The notes: generated from the sequence alone by a model not told the origin. A stretch of 64,000 nt of DNA from Streptomyces sp. NBC_01445 (GCF_035918235.1 NZ_CP109485.1:9269001-9333000); one strand, 5' to 3'; shown: positions 1 through 8,526, counted from the first letter of the stretch. Made by a program: numbers and translations.

Positions 1-1
1 C

Positions 2-169
2 CTCTACGTGGACGGGCAGCCGGTGGGCACGATCGACAACTCGAGCCCCACGCGGCAGCATCAGCAGACCGTGTTCAGCAAGTTGGGCCTGACGCCGGGC
101 GAGCACACCATCAAGGGTGTGATGAAGACGGGCAGTTATCTGATCGTGGACAGCTTCAAGGTCCGCTAG
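2..169 (+). CDS. C-terminal end of a probable secreted carbohydrate-active or beta-sandwich protein (5' truncated)
   Basis: The window opens inside a gene. The readable frame encodes 55 residues starting LYVDGQPVGTIDN and ending IVDSFKVR before TAG. The pattern YVDGxxVGTIDN followed by GEHTIKGVMKTGSY and VDSF resembles the last beta-strands of concanavalin-like or Ig-like domains at the ends of actinobacterial extracellular glycosidases. No catalytic part is present, so the enzyme class cannot be named. The gene runs towards the regulator on the opposite strand and their 3' ends overlap by 14 bases. Confidence 0.5.
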   Translation, partial: LYVDGQPVGTIDNSSPTRQHQQTVFSKLGLTPGEHTIKGVMKTGSYLIVDSFKVR

Positions 170-818
170 GCCCGTCGGAGTCCGCCCTGCGGCCAGGGCC
201 TCGGGCGGGAGCCGCGTCCTCGTCGAGCAGAGGGAACAGCCGCGCGACGGCCGCGACCGCCACGGTGTCCGCCGGGCGCGTCGCGGCCGCGTCGTGACGC
301 GCCTGGAACTCTGTCATCAACTGGCGGATGGATGCGGTGAGTTGGGTCACCTCGTCGGGGCTGAGGCGCAGCACTGCGCTGAACGACTCGTCGTGACGCC
401 ACGCCGCCGGTGCCTGTTCCAGGTGAGCGAGGCGGTGCCGGTAGCTCTCGTCCTCCAGGCTGTGGGTCAACGCGGTGAACTCCACTGCGCCGGCCTGGTC
501 CGGCAGGTGGTCGGACTCCCAGCGCAACTGCCACGGACGCGCCCGTCCGTCCATGGGCGGCGCCTCCTCGATGAGGCCGTAGCGCGCGAGCTGGCGCAGA
601 TGGAACGAGCAGAGGCCGGAGCTGTGGCCGAGCCGGGCGGCGGCCTCGGTGGACGTCACGGTGCCGACCTCGGCGAGCAGGTCGAGGAGCGCGATCCGGA
701 CCGGGTGGTCGGGCAGGGGCCGGCGCGTCGCTCCGTGCGGCGGGATCCACGGGCCGGGGCCTGGGGCGGAGCTGGGACCGTGGCCGGTGGACGGTGCGGG
801 CCGTTCCTTGTCGCTCAT
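156..818 (-). CDS. ArsR-like winged-helix transcriptional regulator
   Basis: A 220-residue protein read from the ATG at 818. A Pro-rich N-terminus is followed by a winged helix at about residues 38-100, including TSTEAAARLG and SFHLRQLARYGLIEE, typical of ArsR/HTH_20 regulators. The rest is helical with no ligand-binding Cys cluster, so a metal ligand is not indicated. A TTG eight codons upstream also opens the frame, but it would place two CTTTGCAAAG palindromes inside the coding region. With the ATG at 818 those palindromes lie directly upstream and there is no Shine-Dalgarno sequence, so the transcript may be leaderless and self-regulated. The target is unknown; deformylase is the divergent neighbour. 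Confidence 0.75.
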   Translation of the reverse strand: MSDKERPAPSTGHGPSSAPGPGPWIPPHGATRRPLPDHPVRIALLDLLAEVGTVTSTEAAARLGHSSGLCSFHLRQLARYGLIEEAPPMDGRARPWQLRWESDHLPDQAGAVEFTALTHSLEDESYRHRLAHLEQAPAAWRHDESFSAVLRLSPDEVTQLTASIRQLMTEFQARHDAAATRPADTVAVAAVARLFPLLDEDAAPARGPGRRADSDGPSGP

Positions 819-844
819 TTTGCAAAGAGTGCTACTTTGCAAAG
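818..844. promoter_or_regulatory. Tandem palindromic operator upstream of the ArsR-like gene
   Basis: TTTGCAAAG occurs at 819-827 and again at 836-844. The second copy with its flanking C is the perfect 10-bp palindrome CTTTGCAAAG, and the first differs from it only at its outer base. The copies are 17 bp apart. The site touches the regulator start codon and lies in the divergent gap before the deformylase gene, so autoregulation is the simplest reading (inference). Confidence 0.6.
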
Positions 845-935
845 CAGTTGGTCAAGTCGGTCAAGTCCGCCGAGCCGGACCGGGACGCGCTCCGGCCCGG
901 TCCTCCTTCGGCCTGCTCTGGAGGCGTCAACGCCC

Positions 936-1598
936 ATGGCTGTCCCGTTCAGTGACGGAACATCACGCGATCTCCGGATGAGAGTGCAGGGTGTCCCCGT
1001 GGACTCGTTCCCTGTGCTCCCGCCGGAGGTCGCGCGCGGAACGGTGCGCCGCATCACGGTCGTGGGGGAGGATGTTCTGCACCGCCGCTGCCGCGAGGTG
1101 ACAGAGTTCGAAACCCCCGAACTCGCCCACCTCGTCGACGACATGTTCGCGACGAACGCGGTCGCGGACGGCGCGGCCATCGCCGCCAACCAGATCGATG
1201 TGGACCTCCAGCTGTTCGTGTGGGACATCACGGACGACTGGGGCGTACGCCACGTCGGACACATCGCCAACCCCGTCCTCGACGAACTGCCCGCCGCACA
1301 ACGCGTCCTGGCCGAGGAATCGGAGGGATGCCTGTCCGTCCCCGGCCCCTACAAACTCGTACCCCGACCGGACCACGCAGTCGTCCGAGGGCGTGACAAG
1401 GACGGCAATCTGCTGGTGATCGAGGGCCGCGGATACTTCGCGCGCTGCCTGCAACACGAGACGGACCACCTCTACGGCCGTACGTATCTGGACCGGCTCG
1501 CCCGGCGCGAACGGAAGGCGGCGCTGGATGAGATGGAGGCAATGAAGGGTGACGTGTTCGCCCGGCGCGCGGCCCGCGCGGCCGAGCTGGGCAAGTGA
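936..1598 (+). CDS. def: Peptide deformylase
   Basis: Removes the N-formyl group from nascent proteins in the cytoplasm using a metal ion. All three family motifs are present in this 220-residue protein: GAAIAANQ (79-86, motif 1), EGCLS (130-134, metal Cys) and HETDH (174-178, two metal His and the catalytic Glu). Motif 1 reads GAAIAAN where GxGLAAN is usual. The ATG at 936 has GAGG 12 bases upstream; a second ATG at 978 would give 206 residues. It is divergent from the ArsR-like gene. Actinomycetes often carry several def genes, and an accessory copy beside a regulator could serve a special role (inference). Confidence 0.9.
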   Translation: MAVPFSDGTSRDLRMRVQGVPVDSFPVLPPEVARGTVRRITVVGEDVLHRRCREVTEFETPELAHLVDDMFATNAVADGAAIAANQIDVDLQLFVWDITDDWGVRHVGHIANPVLDELPAAQRVLAEESEGCLSVPGPYKLVPRPDHAVVRGRDKDGNLLVIEGRGYFARCLQHETDHLYGRTYLDRLARRERKAALDEMEAMKGDVFARRAARAAELGK

Positions 1599-1638
1599 GC
1601 CCAGCCTGATCCAGACGAAGGACCCTAGGATCGCGGCC

Positions 1639-2451
1639 ATGGCGATGTTCGTACACCTGACCCCCCAGGCCAACGCGGCGCGCATCAGGCGGGCGGGTAT
1701 CCGGGCCGTCAGCCGGCACCGCGACGGCGGGCGTGGCGTGTACTGCTTCCCCGTGCTCGCGTCGTACGCGCTCACGCACCAGTGGCTGCGGGAGCTGGCA
1801 CGGCACGGTGGGCCACGCGGGCTTGTCGCCGTCCAGGTGCGGCTGCCGGACGACGAGCCGGTCACGGTGGGCCGGTACAACCGCGACCCGCTGGCGACGA
1901 CGGCCGGCGACGCGGTGCGCCGGCTGGCCGCGATGGACGACCCGCGCGGGTGGGAGGTGTTCCTCCCCCGGGCGGTCACCAAGCGGGAGGTGCAGCGCGT
2001 CCGAGCCGTCCGTCAGGTGACCGGATGGCGCTACTTCCCCAACGCGCACGGCGTCGTGCCGTGCACCTGCGCGGGCTGCCGGGTGCGCGGCGAGTACGGG
2101 TCCCGGCGGCTGCGTGAGCGCAGGCCGCACCCCGACGACGGCCCGCCGCCCCCGGCGCCGGTCCTGCTGCGACGGGTCGAGGCGGCCGGAGAGCCGGGCG
2201 ACGCCACCGCGCTGTGCGAGGCGCTGCGCTGGTTCGGGCTGCGCCGGCGGGGTCCGGTCGCACGCCTGTCGCGGCTGGTCGACCACCCTGAGCCGGCGGT
2301 GCGCGAGGCCCTCGCCGACGCGGTCGCCGGCTGGTCGACACCGGGGGTCGACGCACTCCTCGAACGCCTCGCGGCCGACACGGATCCCGACGTACGGGAG
2401 CTGGCGGCGGCCGTCGTCGAACGGCGGGAGGAGAGGCGTACGCCTCGCTGA
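1639..2451 (+). CDS. HEAT-repeat protein with an unassigned N-terminal domain (possible ART-like fold)
   Basis: A 270-residue protein. The N-terminal ~130 residues read FVHLTPQ...IRRAGIRA...GVYCFPVL...VAVQVRLPDD...WEVFLPRAVTKREV. That order (His-x-Thr, then GVY, then a late Glu-Val) recalls Tpt1/DarT-like ADP-ribosyltransferase folds, but this is only pattern resemblance. A CxCxxC cluster at residues 142-147 could bind metal. Residues ~205-262 form two HEAT-like helical repeats (ARLSRLVDHPEPAVREALADA and LLERLAADTDPDVRELAAA). It starts 40 bases after the deformylase stop on the same strand. Function unknown. Confidence 0.65.
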   Translation: MAMFVHLTPQANAARIRRAGIRAVSRHRDGGRGVYCFPVLASYALTHQWLRELARHGGPRGLVAVQVRLPDDEPVTVGRYNRDPLATTAGDAVRRLAAMDDPRGWEVFLPRAVTKREVQRVRAVRQVTGWRYFPNAHGVVPCTCAGCRVRGEYGSRRLRERRPHPDDGPPPPAPVLLRRVEAAGEPGDATALCEALRWFGLRRRGPVARLSRLVDHPEPAVREALADAVAGWSTPGVDALLERLAADTDPDVRELAAAVVERREERRTPR

Positions 2452-2520
2452 GTGGTGGTGGGAACACCAGGCGTGGCACGCTCTCCCTTACGCGGCGTCG
2501 CGCCCGTCAGGATGGGCGTC

Positions 2521-3351
2521 ATGAACCCACGCATCACCTTGATCACCGGAGCGACCCAGGGGCTGGGCCGTGGCATCGCCCTCGACCTCGCCGCGCGCGG
2601 CGAGACCCTCCTCCTGCACGGCCGTGACGCGGGCCGGCTCGAAGCGGTCGCCGCGGAGGCGCGGGCGGCCGCACCGGACACCACCGTCCGTACGTACCTC
2701 GCCGACCTCTCGGACCTCGACCAGGTGCGCGCCATGGCGGACCGGATCCGCGACGCCGAACCCCGTCTCGACGTGCTGGTCAACAACGCGGTCGCCGGTG
2801 GCGGCGCGGAGCCGCTGCGGCGGGAGCTGAGCGCGCAGGGGCATGAACTGCGGTTCGCCGTCAACCACTTGGCCCCGTACGCCCTGATCCGCGGCCTGCT
2901 TCCCTTGCTCAAGGCCTCCGCGCCCGCCCGCGTCGTCAACGTCGCCTCCCTCGGGCAGGAGCGCATCGATTTCGACGACGTCATGCTGGAGCGGGACTAC
3001 GAAGGGCTGCGGGCGTACTGCCGCAGCAAGCTCGCCCTGATCATGGCGACGTTCGAGCTGGGCGCGGAACTCGAAGGCACGGGTGTCACGGTCAACGCCC
3101 TGCACCCGGCGCATCTCATGGACACGGAGGGAGTGCGCGCGCACGGCCTCACCCCGGTGACGGGAATCGACGAGGGGGTACGGCCGACGGTGCGGCTGAT
3201 CACGGACCCGGAGCTCGGGTCCACCACAGGCCGGTACTTCGACCGCTTCACGGACACCCGCGCCCACGAACAGGCCTACGACAAGGAGGCCCGTCGGTGC
3301 CTGATGGCCCTGACGGACGAGCTGACCGGGTACGGCCCGGCGGCACCGTGA
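2521..3351 (+). CDS. Short-chain dehydrogenase/reductase
   Basis: A 276-residue classical SDR. The NAD(P) loop is TGATQGLG (9-16), NNAV replaces the usual NNAG (88-91), the catalytic Ser is in NVASLGQ (S143), and the Tyr/Lys pair is YCRSK (Y166, K170). GRDAGRLEAV after beta-2 has an Arg, favouring NADPH. The C-terminal part resembles retinol-dehydrogenase-like SDRs, so the substrate is probably a lipophilic alcohol or ketone, but it cannot be named. An upstream in-frame ATG at 2512 is possible. It stands alone. Confidence 0.85.
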   Translation: MNPRITLITGATQGLGRGIALDLAARGETLLLHGRDAGRLEAVAAEARAAAPDTTVRTYLADLSDLDQVRAMADRIRDAEPRLDVLVNNAVAGGGAEPLRRELSAQGHELRFAVNHLAPYALIRGLLPLLKASAPARVVNVASLGQERIDFDDVMLERDYEGLRAYCRSKLALIMATFELGAELEGTGVTVNALHPAHLMDTEGVRAHGLTPVTGIDEGVRPTVRLITDPELGSTTGRYFDRFTDTRAHEQAYDKEARRCLMALTDELTGYGPAAP

Positions 3352-3418
3352 ACCGGACGCCGATGTCCCGGGGCGGCGGGTCCGTCGGACACCGGCCGTC
3401 CCGGGACACCGTCCCCTC

Positions 3419-4297
3419 CTACTGGGTGGTTACGTGGACGTAGTCGACGACGAGCTGCTGGGGGAAGCTCGTGCTGCCGTCGGGGTCGCCCGGCCAGTAG
3501 CCGCCGACCGCGAGGTTGAGGATCAGGAAGAACGGCTTGTTGAACGCCCACTGGTTGCCGCCGACGTCGGCGGGCGTTCGGGTCTGGTAGACGTTGCCGT
3601 CGACCGACCACTTGACGGAGTTCGGGGCCCAGTCGACGGCGAACGTGTGGAATCCGTCCGCGAAGGCCTGCCCGCCGGGCAGCGTGTAGGCCGCGCCGAT
3701 GCCGCCCGAGCCCGAGTATCCGGGGCCGTGCAGCGTGCCGTGGACCGTGCTGGGTTCGAAGCCGACGTTCTCCATGACGTCGATCTCGCCGCTGGCCGGC
3801 CAGCCGACGCTGCCGATGTCGTCCCCGAGCATCCAGAACGCGGGCCACATGCCCTGCCCGCGCGGCACCTTCATCCGGGCCTCGACATGACCATAGGCCT
3901 GGGTGAACTTGCCCGAGGTGTTGAGGCGGGCCGAGGTGTACTCGCAACGCCCGTACCAGCACTGGTAGTTGTTCGGGTTCTCCTTGCGGGCCGTGATGAC
4001 CAGGTTGCCCTGGCCGTCCAGCGCGGCGTTGCTGTTGCCCGCGGTGTAGTACTGCCGCTCATGGTTGTTGACGTTGTCGCCGGTCTCGATCTGCCACTTG
4101 CCGCCGTCGACGGCAGAGCCCGCGGCGCCGTTGAAATCATCGGTGAACGTGGCCGCGGCGGCGGCTTTCGCGGGACTGTCGAGGGGCGCCGGGGCGGCGG
4201 ACGCGCTGCTGGGCATCGCCGCCAGGCTCGCGGCGCAGCAGGCCAGGGAGGCGGCGTACAGGGAGGCGCGGCGGCGCCAGGATGAGCGCACGGTCAT
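3419..4297 (-). CDS. Secreted glycoside hydrolase family 16 (endo-beta-1,3-glucanase-like)
   Basis: A 292-residue exported enzyme expected to cut beta-1,3 or mixed-link glucans outside the cell. The N-terminus is a signal peptide: basic MTVRSSWRRR, a hydrophobic Ala/Leu/Cys stretch, and SASA before APAPL near residue 36. The GH16 catalytic motif EIDVME carries nucleophile and acid/base Glu (about residues 171-176), preceded by WPAFWMLGDD. The length is that of a lone catalytic domain without a binding module. GTG at 4300 directly abuts the ATG at 4297. An inverted repeat (GGCCACT at 4384-4390, AGTGGCC at 4423-4429) upstream might be an operator. Confidence 0.88.
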   Translation of the reverse strand: MTVRSSWRRRASLYAASLACCAASLAAMPSSASAAPAPLDSPAKAAAAATFTDDFNGAAGSAVDGGKWQIETGDNVNNHERQYYTAGNSNAALDGQGNLVITARKENPNNYQCWYGRCEYTSARLNTSGKFTQAYGHVEARMKVPRGQGMWPAFWMLGDDIGSVGWPASGEIDVMENVGFEPSTVHGTLHGPGYSGSGGIGAAYTLPGGQAFADGFHTFAVDWAPNSVKWSVDGNVYQTRTPADVGGNQWAFNKPFFLILNLAVGGYWPGDPDGSTSFPQQLVVDYVHVTTQ

Positions 4298-4524
4298 CAC
4301 ATCGCTTCACGTGGGGGGTCGTGTGGGGGGTCGCGTGCATGACAAAGAAGCAAGCGAAGCATCCGGAAGTGAACGCCGACGACGGCCACTTGAGGCACTT
4401 CCTTCACTTCTTGATTTAAAGGAGTGGCCACCGTGGCGTCAAGGAGTTGGCATGTACCAAGTGACGGGAGCGGCGCGGCGGCGCGTTCGAGCGTCGATGC
4501 CGGCCGCGGGAAGCGGGCGGGCCC

Positions 4525-5565
4525 TCACGCGTGCGGCAGCCCGCTGACGTCGAGCGGTACCGCCCCCACGTGGTAGCCGCGCTCGTCGAGCAGGTGACTG
4601 TTGTGCTTTATCGGCCACAGGGCCACCGCCCGGTCGGCGACGGTCAGCCCGGGCACTCGCTCGGCCAGGCGCACCTCGAAGCGCTGGGCGTCGTCGAGCG
4701 AGCGGACCCAGGCGACGAGTTTGAGATTGTGGCGGGCGATCACCGCGGCGCACAGACGCACCTCGCGCATGCCGGTGACCAGCGCGGACACGGCCCGCAG
4801 GTCCGCGGGCGCGACCTTGCCCCAGAGAATTACCGACACCGGCCACTCCGACAGAGGGCGCGCCACCTCGCAGCGCGTCTGCACCATGCCCGCCGCGAAG
4901 AGGCGGCCCGTCCGGCGGCGGACGGTGTCGGGGCTCGCCTCGCAGACGTCCGCGAGAGAGCGGTACGTGGCGCGGCCGTCGACCGACAGTGCGGCCATGA
5001 GGCGGTGGTCGAGGGCGGTGAGCGGGAACACGGGCACGTCAGGGCCGGGCGCCCCCTCGGCCGCGAGGCGGGCGATCTGGCCCCCGCCGAGCGCGCGCAG
5101 ACGCCAGCGGCTCCCCTCGGTGTAGACGGTGCTGGCCAGTTGGGTGCGGGTGGTGACGATGCCGTCCATCTTGCCGAGCCGGTGGGTCACCCAGCGAGTG
5201 AGCGCGACCGGGTCCGGCGCCATCACGGTCAGGAGCAGGTCACGGTCGCCGCTGACGTGCGTGACGGCGGACACGTGCCGCTCGGCGGAGAGTTCGCGGG
5301 CGACCGGCAGCAGGCTCCCGTTGGCGCAGTCGACCTCGACGAAAGCCAGGCAGCCCTGGCCCGACGCCGCCAGGACCGGTGCGGGGTGACAGCTGATCCA
5401 GGCCGCCCCCCTGTCGGTGAGCCGGTTCCAGCGCCGGGCGACCGTCACCGCGTCCATGCCGAGGGCGGCGCCGATCCGGGCCCAGCCGGCGCGCGGCGCG
5501 ATCTGGAGCGCGTGCACCAGTGCCTGATCCGCATGGTCCAGCGCATGCACGTAATCCTGCGTCAT
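4525..5565 (-). CDS. Lrp/AsnC-family regulator with duplicated HTH-RAM architecture
   Basis: At about 346 residues this is twice the size of a standard Lrp. Two HTH modules are visible: residues ~12-55 (ARIGAALGMDAVTVARRWNRL) and ~185-225 (TYRSLADVCEASPDTVRRRTGRL). Each is followed by a RAM-like half (SAVTHVSGDRDLLLTV and VRLCAAVIARHNLKLVAWV). AGGAG lies seven bases before the ATG at 5565, which decides the start over the adjoining GTG. The gene is divergent from an amidohydrolase-MFS operon that it probably controls, sensing a small amino-acid-like ligand (inference). Confidence 0.85.
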   Translation of the reverse strand: MTQDYVHALDHADQALVHALQIAPRAGWARIGAALGMDAVTVARRWNRLTDRGAAWISCHPAPVLAASGQGCLAFVEVDCANGSLLPVARELSAERHVSAVTHVSGDRDLLLTVMAPDPVALTRWVTHRLGKMDGIVTTRTQLASTVYTEGSRWRLRALGGGQIARLAAEGAPGPDVPVFPLTALDHRLMAALSVDGRATYRSLADVCEASPDTVRRRTGRLFAAGMVQTRCEVARPLSEWPVSVILWGKVAPADLRAVSALVTGMREVRLCAAVIARHNLKLVAWVRSLDDAQRFEVRLAERVPGLTVADRAVALWPIKHNSHLLDERGYHVGAVPLDVSGLPHA

Positions 5566-5593
5566 CACGCTGCTCCTGCGTCTTTCCTGGGAG

Positions 5594-5620
5594 TTTCAGC
5601 CCTGAAATGCCTCATGGCAT
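5594..5620. promoter_or_regulatory. Paired palindromes between the Lrp gene and the amidohydrolase operon
   Basis: TTTCAG-CC-CTGAAA (5594-5607) is a perfect inverted repeat. It is followed directly by ATGCC-TCAT-GGCAT (5607-5620), a second inverted repeat. Both lie in the 103-bp divergent gap, where an Lrp/AsnC protein would be expected to bind. Confidence 0.5.
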
Positions 5621-5668
5621 CAGTCTGGCCTCGTTACCGCCGGCACCGTACCAGGAGGTTCATCCAGC

Positions 5669-6871
5669 ATGTCGACCACGGAACGAGCCAAGGAACTTCA
5701 GCCCGAACTGGCCGGGCTGCGGCGCTCCCTGCACCGTGAACCCGAGCTCGGACTCCAGCTGCCCCGCACCCAGGAGAAGGTCCTCGCGGCCCTCGACGGC
5801 CTCCCGCTGGACATCACCCTCGGCAAGAACCTCAGCTCCGTGACGGCGGTCCTGCGCGGCGGGCATCCGGGCGGCGCCGTCCTGCTCCGCGGCGACATGG
5901 ACGCCCTGCCCGTCGCCGAGAAGACGGGGGTGGACTACGCCTCGCGGACCCCGGGCGCCATGCACGCCTGCGGCCACGACCTGCACACGGCCGGGCTCGT
6001 CGGCGCGGCCACCCTTCTCGCCGAGCGCCGTGAACACCTGTGCGGCGACGTGGTGTTCATGTTCCAGCCCGGCGAAGAGGGTCACAACGGCGCGGGCGCG
6101 ATGATCGAGGAGGGCGTCCTCGACGCGGCCGGGAAGCCCCTCGACGCGGCCTACGCGCTGCACGTCGCCGCCAACCGGGTCCCCGGCGGCCTGATCGCCT
6201 CCCGTCCCGGCACCATCACCTCCGCCTCCGACGTGCTGCGAGTGACGGTGCGTGGCAAGGGAGGGCACGGCGCGACCCCGCACAGCGCCAAGGACCCGGT
6301 CCCCGTCGCCTGCGAGATCGTCACCGCCCTGCAGAACTGGGTGACCCGCCGCTTCGACATCTTCGACCCGGTGGTCGTCACTGTGGGCAGCTTCCACGCC
6401 GGTACGAAGCAGAACGTCATTCCTGAGACGGCCGAGTTCGAGGCCACGGTGCGCAGTTACTCCGAGGCCAACCACGAGCGCCTCATCGAGGGACTGCCCC
6501 GGCTGGTCCGCGGGATCGCGGACGCGCACGGCATCGACGCGGAGGTCCACTACGACGTGGCCTATCCGGTCACCGTCAACGAACCCGGTGAGACCGCCTT
6601 CGCCCTCGACACAGCCCGCGACCTGTTCGGTGCCGACCAGGCCTGGCAGGCCCCGCACCCCGCGAACGGCTCGGAGGACTTCGCGTTCGTCCTCCAGCGC
6701 ACCCCCGGCGCGATGCTCCTCGTCGGTGCTGCCCCTGAGGGTGTGGACCTGGACGAGGCTCCGATGAACCACTCACCGCACGCCGTCTTCGACGACCGGG
6801 TCCTGTACCGCCAGGCCGCGCTCCTCACCGAACTCGCCGAGCGCCGCCTCGCCGCGGGCGCGGCGGCATGA
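5669..6871 (+). CDS. M20D-family amidohydrolase (hippurate/N-acyl-amino-acid hydrolase-like)
   Basis: A 400-residue cytoplasmic dinuclear metallo-amidase. Motifs: RGDMDALP (74-81), HACGHD (99-104) with the bridging Cys of the M20D branch, QPGEEG (133-138), and the late metal ligand in MNHSPHAVF. The dimerisation insert GKGGHGATPH is intact. AGGAGG lies just upstream of the ATG. Family members remove acyl groups from amino acids or IAA conjugates; the substrate here is unknown. The next gene, an MFS transporter, overlaps by four bases, and the Lrp regulator is divergent, which suggests one small regulon for uptake or export and hydrolysis of an acylated amino acid. Confidence 0.9.
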   Translation: MSTTERAKELQPELAGLRRSLHREPELGLQLPRTQEKVLAALDGLPLDITLGKNLSSVTAVLRGGHPGGAVLLRGDMDALPVAEKTGVDYASRTPGAMHACGHDLHTAGLVGAATLLAERREHLCGDVVFMFQPGEEGHNGAGAMIEEGVLDAAGKPLDAAYALHVAANRVPGGLIASRPGTITSASDVLRVTVRGKGGHGATPHSAKDPVPVACEIVTALQNWVTRRFDIFDPVVVTVGSFHAGTKQNVIPETAEFEATVRSYSEANHERLIEGLPRLVRGIADAHGIDAEVHYDVAYPVTVNEPGETAFALDTARDLFGADQAWQAPHPANGSEDFAFVLQRTPGAMLLVGAAPEGVDLDEAPMNHSPHAVFDDRVLYRQAALLTELAERRLAAGAAA

Positions 6872-8343
6872 CGGCGCCGGGGAAGCCCGACGGCTGCCCC
6901 ACTGCGCGAACCACCTCGCCCCCTCCCCAGGCCAAGGTCGCCGCCGTGGTAGGTCTGCTCGTCGCCTTCGAGCTGGTCAGCGGACTGCTGCAGGGCGCCG
7001 CACCGCCGCTGATCCCGGAGGTCGAGAAGTGGCAGCACCTCAGCACCGCCCAGGCCCAGTGGTTCACGACGGTCCAGTTCTTCGCGGCCGCCGTCAGCGT
7101 CCCGGCCTTCGGCCGCCTCGGTGACCTCTACGGCCACCGGCGCCTTGTCCGCGTGGCGCTCGGCTGTGTCGCCGTGGGCACCGTCCTGGTCGCCCTCGCG
7201 CCGAACCTGCCGGTCCTGCTGCTCGGCCGGGCACTCATGGGCCCGTTGGCCGCGCTGCTGCCGCTGGAGATCGGCCTGGTGCGTGACCGCCTCGACGTGG
7301 ACGGCGGCCGCCGCGCCGTCGGGCTCCTGGTCGGGGCGCTCACCCTCGGGTCACTCCTCGGCCATGCGCTGGTGGGGCCGCTCCTCTCGGCCGTCGGCGG
7401 CCTGCGCCCCACGCTCGCCGTCCTCGCGGCCCTGGCGGTCGGGTGCCTTGTCGTGTCCTTCCTCGCCATCCCCGAGTCGGCCGTCCAGGCGACCGGCCGC
7501 ATGGACTGGGCGGGTGCCGTTCTCCTCGCGGTCGCCCTGGTGACGCTGCTCGGCACGATCTCGCGCGGCACGGCCTGGGGGTGGCTCTCCCCGCGCACAC
7601 TCGCCGCCGTGGCGCTGTCCTGCGCTCTGCTGTGGTGGTGGGCCCGCGTCCAACTGTCCCGCCCGCACGCCCTGGTGGACCTCCGGGCGGTGGCCCGTCG
7701 CCGAGCGGCTCCCTACTACGCCTCCGGGTTCGTGCTCGGCGTGGTGATGATGGGAGGACAGGGGGTGGCCGTCAGCTTCCTCGCGGCGTCGCCGGGCGAC
7801 GAGGGCTACGGATTCGGCCTTGTCACCTGGCAGATCAGTGTCTGGGGCGCGATCCCGCACGTCATGGCCTTCCTGGGCTCAATGCTGTGCGCGGGGATCG
7901 CTGCGCGAATCGGGTACGCGCGCACGCTCCTCGGCGCGTTCGCCCTGATCGCCGTCGGCAACGCCGGCCTGATGGCCGCCCACTCCACACTGCCGCTGTT
8001 CGCGGTGGCGTACGGGGCGGTGGGCATCGGCATGGGGCTCGCCCTCGGCGGCCTGCCGTCGGTCGTGGTGGAGGGCAGCACCTCCGACCGCACGGCGAGC
8101 GCCGCCGCCGTCTACAACAACCTCAAGACACTCGGGGGCAGTGTCGCCGGGGCGGTGTTCGCGGCGGTCCTCGCCACGCTGGTCGTCGGGACGACGGACA
8201 CACCGACACTCACCGCGTATCTGACCGTATGGGGCCTGGGGATCGCCGTGAGCGTCCTGGCGGCGGGCGCGCAGTTGCTCGTGCGCCGCAGCGCCTGGCA
8301 ACGGGCGAGCGCTGTCGAGGGGGCCGGCCGCCCAGCCAATTGA
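6868..8343 (+). CDS. MFS transporter (DHA2/EmrB-like)
   Basis: A 491-residue integral membrane protein starting in an ATGA overlap with the amidohydrolase, so the two are translationally coupled. The hydrophobic pattern fits 12-14 spans. MFS motif A appears as GRLGDLYGHRRL after the second span, followed by LLGRALMGPLAALLPLEIG. Size and spacing match the drug/metabolite export (DHA2) branch. The partner hydrolase and Lrp regulator suggest an amino-acid-derived cargo, but direction and substrate cannot be read from the sequence. A strong hairpin terminator follows. Confidence 0.88.
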   Translation: MTAPGKPDGCPTARTTSPPPQAKVAAVVGLLVAFELVSGLLQGAAPPLIPEVEKWQHLSTAQAQWFTTVQFFAAAVSVPAFGRLGDLYGHRRLVRVALGCVAVGTVLVALAPNLPVLLLGRALMGPLAALLPLEIGLVRDRLDVDGGRRAVGLLVGALTLGSLLGHALVGPLLSAVGGLRPTLAVLAALAVGCLVVSFLAIPESAVQATGRMDWAGAVLLAVALVTLLGTISRGTAWGWLSPRTLAAVALSCALLWWWARVQLSRPHALVDLRAVARRRAAPYYASGFVLGVVMMGGQGVAVSFLAASPGDEGYGFGLVTWQISVWGAIPHVMAFLGSMLCAGIAARIGYARTLLGAFALIAVGNAGLMAAHSTLPLFAVAYGAVGIGMGLALGGLPSVVVEGSTSDRTASAAAVYNNLKTLGGSVAGAVFAAVLATLVVGTTDTPTLTAYLTVWGLGIAVSVLAAGAQLLVRRSAWQRASAVEGAGRPAN

Positions 8344-8372
8344 CAACCCCCTCCCGGTTCCGCCAGGAGGAT

Positions 8373-8403
8373 CTCGGTCCCCGCCACGACGGCGGGGACC
8401 GAG
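8373..8403 (+). terminator. Strong hairpin after the MFS gene
   Basis: CTCGGTCCCCGCC (8373-8385) pairs perfectly over 13 bp with GGCGGGGACCGAG (8391-8403) around a 5-base loop. There is no T-run, as is common for Streptomyces terminators. It lies between convergent genes. Confidence 0.8.
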
Positions 8404-8455
8404 GCCTGTGCGGGTACGTGACATCCCGTCACCGGGCGACGTCAGGCGCACGCGA

Positions 8456-8489
8456 ACGACCCCACGGCCGTGAGGGCCTGTGGGGTCGT
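8456..8489 (-). terminator. Hairpin after the acyl-CoA dehydrogenase gene
   Basis: ACGACCCCAC (8456-8465) pairs with GTGGGGTCGT (8480-8489); the loop itself contains GGCC at both ends. It lies 38 bases beyond the minus-strand dehydrogenase stop and complements the plus-strand terminator before it. Confidence 0.7.
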
Positions 8490-8526
8490 CCGGTCCGGCC
8501 GGCGCTCCGGCGCCGGGGTGGCTCGG

